Positions 12,141 to 20,919 of a DNA stretch of 64,000 bases are shown here, piece by piece (position 1 is the first letter of the stretch; every line of letters begins with the position of its first letter). The position numbers were made by a program, and so were the translations under genes. Source of the DNA: Raffaelea ambrosiae (Eukaryota; Ascomycota; Sordariomycetes; Ophiostomatales; Ophiostomataceae); the NCBI GenBank assembly GCA_002778195.1, contig PCDI01000013.1, forward strand, positions 515,021 to 579,020. Direction: 5' to 3'. The notes beneath the pieces were generated by a model, which was not told the DNA's origin, searched no databases, and saw nothing but the letters and a program-made list of their open reading frames with translations.

Positions 12141-15100
12141 TCAGCGGTACACGTTCTGTCGGCCATCGTCTGGATAGCCATACTCTGGGCCAGGCCCAGG
12201 CGGCACCCGTTCTACATAGTACGGCGCTGGTCCTGGAGGACCTGGCGGTGGCAGTCCTGGAGACGCTGGTCGTACGCTGTATGCTCTCTGCACAACAGGC
12301 TGCTGCGTCTCCGGTCGCACGCTGTACGCCCGTCCTCCAGTAACATATCCACCCGCAGCTGGCACTTCGCGCACCCGACCACCATAGGCAGGGATGTTTG
12401 CCTGTCCCGCATACTCGTGTCCGACAGGTACGGCGTCGGGAGGCCGCACGCTGCCGACTCTCTCGACGTAGCGGCCCAAAGGTGGCGGGACCTCATACCG
12501 GACTGCATCGGGGGGCAAAGCGGTCGACGCTCGCCCCATGTAGTCCCTTGGCGGCGGAGCATGAGGCGGCGGAGGGGCCTGTCGGATCTGGACGTATTCT
12601 TCGTCCGCTGGGGGTGGCCGTGCCACATATTCTCTCTGTCGGTATCGACCGTAGTCGGGCGCTGGGGGTGGGCCGGCGTACTCGGGCTGTGTGACCACTC
12701 TCCTCGGCTGGGCGTAAGCAGGCGATGCCCTTCTGTAGACAACGCTTTCTTGCTCAAACGCTGGAGCCATCTGGGACCCTGCCCGAGGAGGTGGCGGTTG
12801 GGCTGGCGTATACGTAGGTGCCGGCTGAGACCACTCCTGGCGCACATCCTCTGCTTCGTAGCGGACCCGCTGCCGCATAGGAGGACGAGGTGGCTCGTAG
12901 TACTCCCGGCCGAACTCGTCCACCACGATGCGGGTCACTGGCTGCTGGGCAGGCGGCATGTCCTCGGGGTAGCGGTACTGCGGACGAGCAGAAGGGGGTC
13001 CAGAAGGAGGTCCCATAGCCGGTGTTCGGGGCGGTGCCGCAACAGGCGACCTGGACCGGTCGCGTACAGACTCTGGACGCATACTCATGCGCCCGGATTC
13101 GTAAGCCCCCGTACCGGAATTGGCAGCAGGGTAGCCGCTGCGAGAAACAGGAGGAGGGTAGCCAGAGGAGGCCTCGACAAGTGCGTGGGAGGCTGCTCTG
13201 ACTGACCGCAGGTCGGCTCGCGATGGCGGAAGCGCGTAGCGAGCCGATGGCGGGCCCGCAGGCTGAAGAGGCGAAGTCGGCACTGTGTTCCGCAACTCAC
13301 GCGCAGGTGGTCGGGTCTCATAAACCTCCCAGTCTCGACGTGGATACGGTTCGTGCTGCTGCAGGTCAATGGGGTGTGACGGCGCCGTTCCAGGGTGCAC
13401 GTAGCGCAGAGGCTCGACCCTCTCATACACGACGGGAACTCTCTCCTCCCGAGCCACGGGGCGTGGCTGTTCCGCGTAGTGCGCACCGCTGGCATATCCT
13501 TCACGTGCGACGTGTCCGTAGCCTGCGCCATAGCGCGCGTCCTGCTCTTCCTCTCTGGTCCGCTGCGCCTGTTTTGGCCTCTTGTTTGGCCGCGATGGTG
13601 GCGCCACGATGGGCGAGGGTGACTTGGGCTCTGGCTTGACACGGGGCGACGCATCTGGTTGCGAGGCTTTCCTCTTGTTGTTCTTCTTCCTGTTCTTCTT
13701 CTTCTCATCCTGTCGCCCGCTGTTTGTTCGTGGTGAGCTGTCTGGGCTGGACTGTGAAACCTCTTCGCGTCTCAGCAGAGCAACCTGACCTGGTGCCCTT
13801 TGTGCAGCCTCTGCCGACCGGGCCGCCTCTGCTGCGCGTGCAGCCTGTGCAGCCTGTGCCGCCTGTGCCTCGGCCTGCTCTTGAAGCGCTGGTGTTATCT
13901 GTGGTGCAAGGGTCAACGGCTGGGGTCCTACAGGTGACAGACCGTGAACCCTGACAAAGGGTGACGGCGGGCGAGGATTGGCATCGTCGGCCACCATCCG
14001 AAGACTCGACTCGCCAGAGCTAGCCTGGGCGCTGTCCGTCCTTGGCTGAAGCTCACCGGCTGGCCCAGGCCAACTGCCCTGCCATTGCGAGTCGCCTGCT
14101 TGGGGTGGTGGCGGACCAGAGGGGCCTGAAGGAGTGCTCTGCATAGCCTGCCCCAGCGGAAGGGGAGCTCCGTAGAAGCCCAGCCCCTGATACTGTGTTG
14201 GTGGCTGGGTGGGCGCCAGAGGCATGTACGGCTGCGCCGGATCGTAGGCGTCATCTGCGGGAGCCTCTTGGCGAGCTTCGTGAGCCTCCCGGTGAGCCTC
14301 CCGGGGAGCTTCCTGGGGGACTATGGGAGAAGGAACAATGTCCAGCTCGGGCTCGTAGTCGGAGCCTTCCTCCATAGACACGTCGTCTGCTTCTGGTTCG
14401 ATGGACACTCGCGACTTGAGCGCAAACTCGGGCGTGCTAAAGTTGGACGAGTAGAATGTTGCTTCGTCGACGGAGTCGTCGGCCGCAGCAACAACAGAGG
14501 CACCAGCTATCCCGGACGCTGGCGGTGTGTTAGTGGCATCATTTGCAGCAGCAGCAGGCTGCAGCGGAGGAGTGAATCTCTCTTCCAACATGCGCGCTTT
14601 CTGGAGAACCTCGTCCACGACAAAGTCTGGCAGCGCTTCTCGCACCTGGTGCGTCTTGTTTGCCTGTGCCCTCTGGGTCACCTGCGCTTTCAGCGCCTTC
14701 TCCAACTTTGCGCGCTCCCCCGCGACCTCTGCGCTGGACAGGCTGCCCGGCCTCGCCAAGAGTGCCGGGTCAGCTCTGACTTCCTCCTGTTCCTTGCCGC
14801 TAGTAGCGGCCGCCTCCGCCTCTTCACCGGCCTCCCCGTGTGTCTGCCCGGCCATAGCTGCGGGCGCCGAAGGCACCAGCCCCAGGCCGGGCAAGACCAC
14901 CATCCCAGCCGCCTGTGCCCGCCCACTCTCTGCCTTGCGTTTATTCTTGGACGAACCCGAGTCTGGGTGCTGCTCGGACGCGGTCATCGGCCCGGCGGCA
15001 TCGGAGCTCGAGCGCGTGGTGCTGGTGCTCGCAGCAGGCAGCAAATGTGGAGGGATCTTGATTCTAGGGTGCTGTCCCGACGTGATACTGTCGCGGAACT

Positions 15101-15206
15101 TGACGATCTTGTCGAACTCAAGCATGCGCTCCAGTTCTTCTTTTGAGAACGAATGCTCACCGTTCACAGCCGGCGGCAATGCGGGCGGCTCTACCTCTGT
15201 CGCCAT
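12141..15206 (-). CDS. Large disordered, basic/Pro-rich probable nuclear protein
   Basis: Single-exon frame of 1021 residues with an ATG at 15206 and a stop at 12141. I do not recognise the family. The N-terminus (residues about 18-56) is the only part that looks like a folded or conserved motif: EELERMLEFDKIVKFRDSI followed by IKIPPHLLP. After this come Ala/Glu-rich helical stretches (runs of A-x-x-A near 445-470), a lysine/arginine cluster KKKNRKKNNKRK that would serve as a nuclear localisation signal (about 505-520), and a long C-terminal half rich in Pro, Arg and Tyr with repeated RVVxxxYxGPPPAPxY-like and YSVRP units. No catalytic motif is seen. The composition suggests a nuclear or RNP scaffold, but that is inference only. 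The complete absence of introns over 3 kb differs from most neighbours. Confidence 0.75.
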   Translation of the reverse strand: MATEVEPPALPPAVNGEHSFSKEELERMLEFDKIVKFRDSITSGQHPRIKIPPHLLPAASTSTTRSSSDAAGPMTASEQHPDSGSSKNKRKAESGRAQAAGMVVLPGLGLVPSAPAAMAGQTHGEAGEEAEAAATSGKEQEEVRADPALLARPGSLSSAEVAGERAKLEKALKAQVTQRAQANKTHQVREALPDFVVDEVLQKARMLEERFTPPLQPAAAANDATNTPPASGIAGASVVAAADDSVDEATFYSSNFSTPEFALKSRVSIEPEADDVSMEEGSDYEPELDIVPSPIVPQEAPREAHREAHEARQEAPADDAYDPAQPYMPLAPTQPPTQYQGLGFYGAPLPLGQAMQSTPSGPSGPPPPQAGDSQWQGSWPGPAGELQPRTDSAQASSGESSLRMVADDANPRPPSPFVRVHGLSPVGPQPLTLAPQITPALQEQAEAQAAQAAQAARAAEAARSAEAAQRAPGQVALLRREEVSQSSPDSSPRTNSGRQDEKKKNRKKNNKRKASQPDASPRVKPEPKSPSPIVAPPSRPNKRPKQAQRTREEEQDARYGAGYGHVAREGYASGAHYAEQPRPVAREERVPVVYERVEPLRYVHPGTAPSHPIDLQQHEPYPRRDWEVYETRPPARELRNTVPTSPLQPAGPPSARYALPPSRADLRSVRAASHALVEASSGYPPPVSRSGYPAANSGTGAYESGRMSMRPESVRDRSRSPVAAPPRTPAMGPPSGPPSARPQYRYPEDMPPAQQPVTRIVVDEFGREYYEPPRPPMRQRVRYEAEDVRQEWSQPAPTYTPAQPPPPRAGSQMAPAFEQESVVYRRASPAYAQPRRVVTQPEYAGPPPAPDYGRYRQREYVARPPPADEEYVQIRQAPPPPHAPPPRDYMGRASTALPPDAVRYEVPPPLGRYVERVGSVRPPDAVPVGHEYAGQANIPAYGGRVREVPAAGGYVTGGRAYSVRPETQQPVVQRAYSVRPASPGLPPPGPPGPAPYYVERVPPGPGPEYGYPDDGRQNVYR

Positions 15207-16326
15207 GTTTTCGCGATTGTTTGTGGTACCGTCTGGATCATTAGAGTGCGTCTGGCAAATACAAGTCTTTCAAAGACGCGTTGCAAACAGAACAAAGACA
15301 ACAAAGAGGACACGCAAGCTGTCGCTTGCGGTGGAGAAGGGGATGAAAAGAATTGCGAGAGAAAACAAGGAGAGATGGGGACGGCGCGCCTTGCCTGCGC
15401 AACCTCTACCACGCGACGCCGAGCAATAGCAGCAAGGGCAAACGATGGATGGCAGGTCTCATTTCCTGCATTTACATCCAACGTATACGATGAAAGAAAC
15501 GAGAAATAGTGGACTCGTGCGCGGCCCCCGTTTTTTGTGTTGTTTGGGAAGAAAAGAACCAAGGGGGCAAAAAAAGAAATAAAAAAAAGATTATTGTATG
15601 TACGTAGCAAGAAAAACGACCTGTGTTGCAGCCCAGGGAAAAAAAATATGGAGATAAATTATTGTGGCAGTTGCGACCTAGCCACGCTAGCACTCACATG
15701 CTGGCCATCATTGGCTTAAAGTGGGGCACGTGTTTCTCCAAAACTGCGAGTACTGTATTACGAATAGTACTATGTAGGTTTTACCTCTTCGACTCTCACA
15801 GAGGGAAAGTCAATTGCAGCTTCCCGGGAATTGACGTACCGTAAGAGTCAACCGGGCTTGGCAGCACGGGTCGATACGCATCGTGTTGCTATACAGTGAC
15901 AGCCAAGGAGTTGGGCTGTGGTTGGCAGTGTGCACGTCTAGCCGTTTATAAAAAGAAGGCATGGGCCTGCTCTTGCCTACAACTAGTTCAAAAGGACGAA
16001 GCAGACCCCGATATCCACGCAAAACCGCAAATCTACTGGCCTAAGATTGGTTCTTGTCCCCTCCCACGTGATAAACTAAAGCCTCTCTTCTCCTACAGCC
16101 GGACAGCCAAAGAAAAAGAGTCACTGTTTCTCTTGGCAAACGCGGACGTGTTCTCCTTCTTGTTCACAGCCATATAATAATAATATTAAATAACGGGTTT
16201 GTCATGCTGAGAGCAAGCCCCGTCCTCTCTTCCCTTTTGCTTTCTGGGCGTCGTCGCTCATGTGTTGTTGCATGTACGTTTAGGAAGCAGCCGAGATCGC
16301 TGGCGGTGTTCAGAGCCACATTCAGA
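15207..16326. promoter_or_regulatory. Divergent intergenic promoter region
   Basis: About 1.1 kb between the 1021-residue gene (-) and the nucleotidase gene (+), so it holds both promoters. CACGTG palindromes lie at 15727-15732 and 16065-16070. A-rich tracts lie near 15560-15600. I see no coding frame of note. Confidence 0.6.
16065..16070. promoter_or_regulatory. CACGTG palindrome upstream of the nucleotidase gene
   Basis: Exact CACGTG, about 260 bp upstream of the ATG at 16327. In fungi this is a bHLH (Cbf1-type) core site; binding here is inferred. Confidence 0.4.
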
Positions 16327-17264
16327 ATGGCAGCAAACGGAGCAGCGGCGCATCCGCCGAAGACGGTGATGTTCTTGTAGGTGCTTGCTTCATGTGCGGT
16401 GTGCAAATCACTTGGGGACAACTGTAAAACTGATCGGTACCCTTGCAGTGACATTGACAACTGTCTTTACCCAAAGAGTGAGCCATTTCCAGGATGAGAT
16501 GAGTAAAAGAGAAACGAAGAAGAGACATTGTGTCAGGAGAAACAAAAGCGGCGAAAGGGTCCGAAACTGACGCTCTTCTCTTCTTCTTCTTTTTTCCCCT
16601 TTTCTCTCCCACTCTATTAGGCACAAAGGTACACGATCTCATGGCCGGCCTCATCGACAAGTACTTCACACAGCACCTCGACCTGTCGTGGGACGACGCC
16701 GTGCGCCTGCACAAAGAGTACTACCAGAACTATGGTCTGGCTATCGAGGGCCTCGTCCGTCACCACCAGATCGACCCCCTCGAGTACAATGCCAAGGTCG
16801 ACGACGCCCTCCCGCTCGAGGGCATCATCAAGCCCAACCCGCAGCTGCGCCAGCTGCTTTTGGACATCGACCGCAGCAAAGTCCGCGTCTGGCTCTTCAC
16901 CAATGCCTACATCAACCACGGCAAGCGCGTCGTCCGGCTGCTCGGCATCGACGATCTGTTTGACGGCATCACCTACTGTCACTACGACTCCACGCCCTTT
17001 GTGTGCAAGCCGCAAAAGGCCAGCTTCGACCTGGCCATGCGCGAGGCCGGCATCGAGGGCCGGCCCCAGGACTGCTACTTTGTCGACGACTCGCACGCCA
17101 ACTGCAAGAGCGCCAAGGAGCTCGGCTGGACGGCGGCACACCTCGTCGAGGAGGGTGTGCCTCTTCCGGCCTCCCAGGCGTCGCAGTTCCAGATCGCCCA
17201 CCTCGAGGAGCTGCGCACCATCTTTCCGAACTTGTTCAAGACGACAGAGAAGTCGGACAGCTAG
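16327..17264 (+). CDS. SDT1: Pyrimidine 5'-nucleotidase, Sdt1/Phm8-type HAD hydrolase
   Basis: Inferred CDS is join(16327..16376, 16449..16477, 16621..17264), 240 residues. The family removes phosphate from pyrimidine nucleoside 5'-monophosphates in the cytosol. HAD (haloacid dehalogenase) motifs are complete only when spliced: motif I DIDNCLY at residues 18-24 (nucleophile D18, acid/base D20), motif II FTNA at 119-122, motif III lysine K156 in CKPQK, and motif IV FVDDS with D182/D183. Motif I lies almost wholly on a 29-nt exon flanked by GTAGGT...CAG and GTGAGC...TAG introns; the first residue of the phenylalanine before it is split across the junction. An unspliced frame from about 16530 would lack motif I and is not the real product. 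Length suits the family. The start ATG at 16327 has a short N-terminus MAANGAAAHPP. Confidence 0.92.
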
Positions 17265-17622
17265 ACAGTTCGGGTAGCTAGCTAGGCGTGATGTGACAAC
17301 GACATACGAGCAGAATCGTGTCTGTTTGGGCCTGTTTTCTCGGGTCAGTCTTTTATTATGAATTAGAAACAACAGCATAGAGCTAGAGTGCCACCGGGAG
17401 TTTCTCTGTTTGGGTGCTTGAACAGCATTGTCTCGAGCATTTGTTATTCGGAATATCCTTGTTTTTTTGATAGCTTTTCAATAAGAGGTTACAAACATTC
17501 TCATTTGCAAAAGTTTGGCTCGAGTATATAGTTGATTTGTTCGTAGAAATGGGTATCGTGATTCTTTTTTTTTTCTGACTCTTCCTGCTTTGTCCTGGGT
17601 TCCCCCACTGGCCCCGTTGTCC
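17265..17622. other. Convergent 3' intergenic region
   Basis: About 360 bp between the nucleotidase (+) and Med21 (-) stop codons. T-rich stretches suit 3' processing on either strand. Nothing else is seen. Confidence 0.6.
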
Positions 17623-18242
17623 TCATGGCCTCTTAATGCTTCGAATGACCCGGTCGAGCTTGGCCTGCATCTCGTCTTTTTCCCGGATTGCCTCCTTCCG
17701 CTGCGCCTCTGCCACCTTGAGCGCCTCCTCCAGCTCGCGGATGAGCCGCTCCTGGTCCTGTTCGGTGTTTTCGAGGCCCGGCAGGTTGCCGATGAGGTAT
17801 TCGATCTGTTGCTCTTTGTAGACGAGGTCGCGGGCTAGTTCTTCCTGGCCGAGCTTGAACTCTTCGGCGGGTAGGGGTTCGACTAGAAGTCAAGAGTCAG
17901 CGGAGCGTTCTTGCGTGTGCAGTGGGGGTCAGGGGAGTCTGAGAACCGCACCTGTTAATGCGCGCGGCTGGCCGGTGTCGTGCTTTTGCTCCTGGACGAC
18001 ATCGTTTGGTCCCAGCTTCTGCAGGCTGTGGTGCCGGTCGAGAAAGTAGAGGCAGGTAAGAAATTGCTGTGCCAACTGTGAAACGAAAGAGAATATCAGT
18101 TCAACCTGAATGGCTTCTTTGTGGCTTTCACCCGTCGTGCGTGTCCTTTGCTCCTGGTCGCTATTCATTCCGCGCCTCCTCTTACCTGATCCACCGCGTC
18201 CTGCACTTGCGACAGGCTATCTGCTGTTTTCTTGTCTGCCAT
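17623..18242 (-). CDS. MED21: Mediator complex subunit 21 (Med21/Srb7)
   Basis: Inferred CDS is complement(join(17623..17882, 17952..18075, 18186..18242)), 146 residues, a usual length for fungal Med21. Mediator's middle module bridges activators and RNA polymerase II in the nucleus; Med21 pairs with Med7 through a long helical hinge. Family hallmarks seen: N-terminal LSQVQDAVDQLAQQF, a following LYFLDRHHSLQKLGPND, the PLPAEEFKLGQEELARDLV segment, KEQQIEYLIGNLPGLENTE and a C-terminal charged coiled coil ending RSIKRP. Exon 1 is 57 nt and ends at GTAAG; the introns end in CAG and TAG. The start at 18242 is the first ATG before the conserved N-terminus. It is transcribed away from the Rrg7-type gene 347 bp upstream. 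Confidence 0.93.
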
Positions 18243-18589
18243 GGGCACGACGGATTGGCAGATGAACTGCTCGTTCAGGCGCACGTTCTTTTGCAAGCCC
18301 CGTAAGCGTGGTTGCGAGGTGTTGAGGCGAGCAAGAAGTGCCAGAAATGGCAGGGACGCGGCACGAAAGCTGTGGGCAGTAAAAGGCTTGTGGGTCGGCG
18401 GCTCTGGTTTATCGGCACATAGCTCAGGTACGGCTGTGCGCTACACCAGTGATTGGCCAGGGCCGAAAGCAGCTTAATCCCCTATTAGCTGGGGTCTGTA
18501 ACAAAGTATTTTATTTTACACAAGTTGACTACCACACTCGACTTCAGGGTCTCAAAACAAACATTGCAGGCTGCCGTTTCCTTGCTGGC
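18243..18589. promoter_or_regulatory. Short divergent promoter between Med21 and Rrg7-type gene
   Basis: Only 347 bp separates the two start codons, so the two promoters must overlap or be shared. The frame of the + strand gene is open through part of it (from 18449), but the residues there do not look like a presequence and the ATG at 18590 is preferred. No TATA box is evident. Confidence 0.6.
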
Positions 18590-19504
18590 ATGGCCTTGGT
18601 CCTGCGAAACGCATGGCGTGTCCAGAGCGCCAGCAGGGCCGCTGCCCGGCCATTATTCGTCTATTCTGGCACCCGTCTGGGAGCATTCAGAAGCAGCCCA
18701 AGATTGCACACGCGACGTGAAGATGGGGACGTCGCAGACATGACCACCTCCTCGCCGTCGCCCCTGATCTATCCCGAGTCCCCCAGCGCCGGAAAACACC
18801 ACGACCTCGTGTCGTTCTTGCACCATGCGGACCACACCGGCCTCGACCCGGCCTCGACCACATATGTCGGCACACACTACGAGTACACCGTCGCCGACCA
18901 CCTGGCCCGGCTAGGATTTGGTCTGCAGCGCATCGGCGGCGCCTCGGACCGGGGAATTGACCTCCTTGGGACATGGACGATTCCGGCGAATGTGGAAGAG
19001 CAAAAGGACGAGGTCCGGTCACCGATCCGCGTGCTCCTGCAATGCAAAGCAGGCACGAGGCAGCGCGTTGGTCCGCATCTGGTGCGCGAGCTGGAAGGCG
19101 CGTTCGTCGGAGCACCACCGGGGTGGAGGACGCGCAGTGGCGACAACACTGCCGAATCGTCGTCCCCAGCCGCTGTGGTCGGCCTGCTGGTGACCGAGAA
19201 GCCAGCCACGAAGGGCATCCGTGACGCACTGGCGCGCAGCCGGTGGCCAATGGCGTATGTGTGCTGCTCAAGCACGGGGCAGATCAAGCAGATGCTGTGG
19301 AACCAGCGCGCCGAACAGGAGGCCGGCCTGGCTGGGCTGGGAGTCACGATCCGGCACACTGCAGAAGCGGAGGACCAGTATGGCATTGGCGGAGACGCTG
19401 GAGCGCACATCGTGCTGACATGGCATGGCCGGGTGCTGCCGTCAGCTGCTGCTCCGAGTTCCAGTTCGACTTCGGGTCCAGGCGAGGCTGCGGCTACGAC
19501 CTGA
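18590..19504 (+). CDS. RRG7: Mitochondrial Rrg7-type protein with restriction-endonuclease-like fold (DUF2034)
   Basis: 304 residues from the ATG at 18590. The N-terminus is Arg/Ala/Ser rich and lacks acidic residues for about 30 positions (MALVLRNAWRVQSASRAAAR), a typical mitochondrial presequence. The yeast homologue is required for respiratory growth; the biochemical role is not established. The core GASDRGIDLLG with D124, followed about 27 residues later by LLQCKAG with Q151 and K153, matches the D...(D/E/Q)xK signature of PD-(D/E)XK nuclease folds, here in the QxK form seen in Mrr/RecB-like families. The preceding THYEYTVADHLARLGF helix fits the same fold. The C-terminus is Ser/Ala rich. 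No intron. An upstream in-frame start at 18449 exists but is less likely. Confidence 0.85.
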   Translation: MALVLRNAWRVQSASRAAARPLFVYSGTRLGAFRSSPRLHTRREDGDVADMTTSSPSPLIYPESPSAGKHHDLVSFLHHADHTGLDPASTTYVGTHYEYTVADHLARLGFGLQRIGGASDRGIDLLGTWTIPANVEEQKDEVRSPIRVLLQCKAGTRQRVGPHLVRELEGAFVGAPPGWRTRSGDNTAESSSPAAVVGLLVTEKPATKGIRDALARSRWPMAYVCCSSTGQIKQMLWNQRAEQEAGLAGLGVTIRHTAEAEDQYGIGGDAGAHIVLTWHGRVLPSAAAPSSSSTSGPGEAAATT

Positions 19505-20919
19505 TGCCAGAACCCATTGCTCAAGTGGAAACCAGCAAACATCTAACCATGGCTTACACACACACAAAAACATCTCCGCTCACTCATCTACGGGAAACCC
19601 TTTAATTTGGGGGGAAGTCAAAGACCAAGAATATGCCTGGTCTTGGTTTTTGCTGCTCTTATAGCAGCGACTCAAAGGAGCCAATACTGGGCATGGGCTC
19701 ATCTCGTGCGACGATACTCGGGCGAGTGGCCGAGCACGAGCTTGAGCCCAGTTGAGTTCGTTGTTGGGTTTCAGTTGTCGTTTTGTTCAGCGGGGCAGAG
19801 CCGCTCAGTCGCGCCTACACCGTACCCGTACAGCTGGGGCTGATCTTCCAGTAGTAGCGCACTAACGAGGGCTCCAATGAGGTATTAGTTAGGGCCCAGT
19901 TGTTGAGGAACCCGCTTTCTACAAAGTACAACTTCAGTTGCTCTGAACTCAGAGCCCTGTGATAGCTGGAAGTGGCCCTCGGTACGCACACGACCAGAGC
20001 TGTCAATAGAAGACGAGCCACTCGAGAGTGACTACTCTTTGTTCCCATACGTTTGCCATTTTGGCGCAATAGCATAGCTACATACTACTTCTGAGGTCCA
20101 AGACAGCGGTCACGTGAGAAATCCATGACCACCTGAAGACGCACTGCCCAGTATTCTCTCGGTTCACCATAGTGCATAACAATGGCTAACGTCTTGCTGA
20201 CATCAATGCGAGCCCCAGATCGTCTCTGGGCCCGTCTCGCCACGCTGTCTCTTGTCTGCGCGGCCGTGGCCGACGTGACGTGGATGAGCAGCTGCCTTGC
20301 GCCAGTTCCACGGCACTTGGCGGAGTTTTCTAGCGCAGTTTGTACGTGTGTGGTTTTTTGGGGGGGGAGGGGGTTTTCTCTAGTGGGCAGCTTTCAGCGA
20401 GTTTGGCCAACTGGCCCTGCTAGTGACACCACCACAAAGTGTATTATTAAGGGTGAAAAAACGCGCCCCGTCCCAGCCAACCAGCCCGGCGATAGCGGAG
20501 CCCCAGGACCCCCCCAAAGGGACCCAGCAGCTGGTATGGCGAAAAATATTATGCAAAAGTGCTTCGTCGACCTTCCATCCTAAACCGGTTTCGTTCGCTG
20601 GCCTCTCAGTTCTTTTTGCGAATTGACTCCACGTGCAAGCTGTTTTTGTGCTGTTTTGCTTCCTCCCCCCCTCCGCCCTCAGCCGTGCCCAGCCAGCCTT
20701 TTTGTTTTGCCGTTCTGCAGCACTGAGTTGAGGACGGTTTCCTTGCATAGACGCTCCATTTCTTTCCTTTTTGTTGTCTTCCTCCCCGGCCCTGCGTCCC
20801 TTTTGTCCGCCCTGCAGCTTCGGCCCGGGAAGCTCTCGTCTGCTTGCTAATCGGCGAATCGGCCGGTCAACGACCTCCCCCCCCCCCGACCACCACAGCT
20901 CCCCGCCCGTCCTCCCAGC
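19505..20919 (+). promoter_or_regulatory. Upstream region of the Lon gene
   Basis: About 1.4 kb with no coding frame of note. A CACGTG palindrome lies at 20111-20116, G-runs near 20360 and C-runs just before the ATG. I looked for clear heat-shock elements (alternating GAA/TTC) and found none that are regular. Confidence 0.5.
20111..20116. promoter_or_regulatory. CACGTG palindrome upstream of Lon
   Basis: Exact CACGTG in the context GGTCACGTGAGA, about 800 bp upstream of the Lon ATG. Function inferred only. Confidence 0.35.

Noticed and set aside
12051..13205. Open + strand frame of 384 codons opposite the 1021-residue gene
   Set aside because: Arg/Trp/His-rich composition typical of the complement of a Pro/Arg-rich gene.
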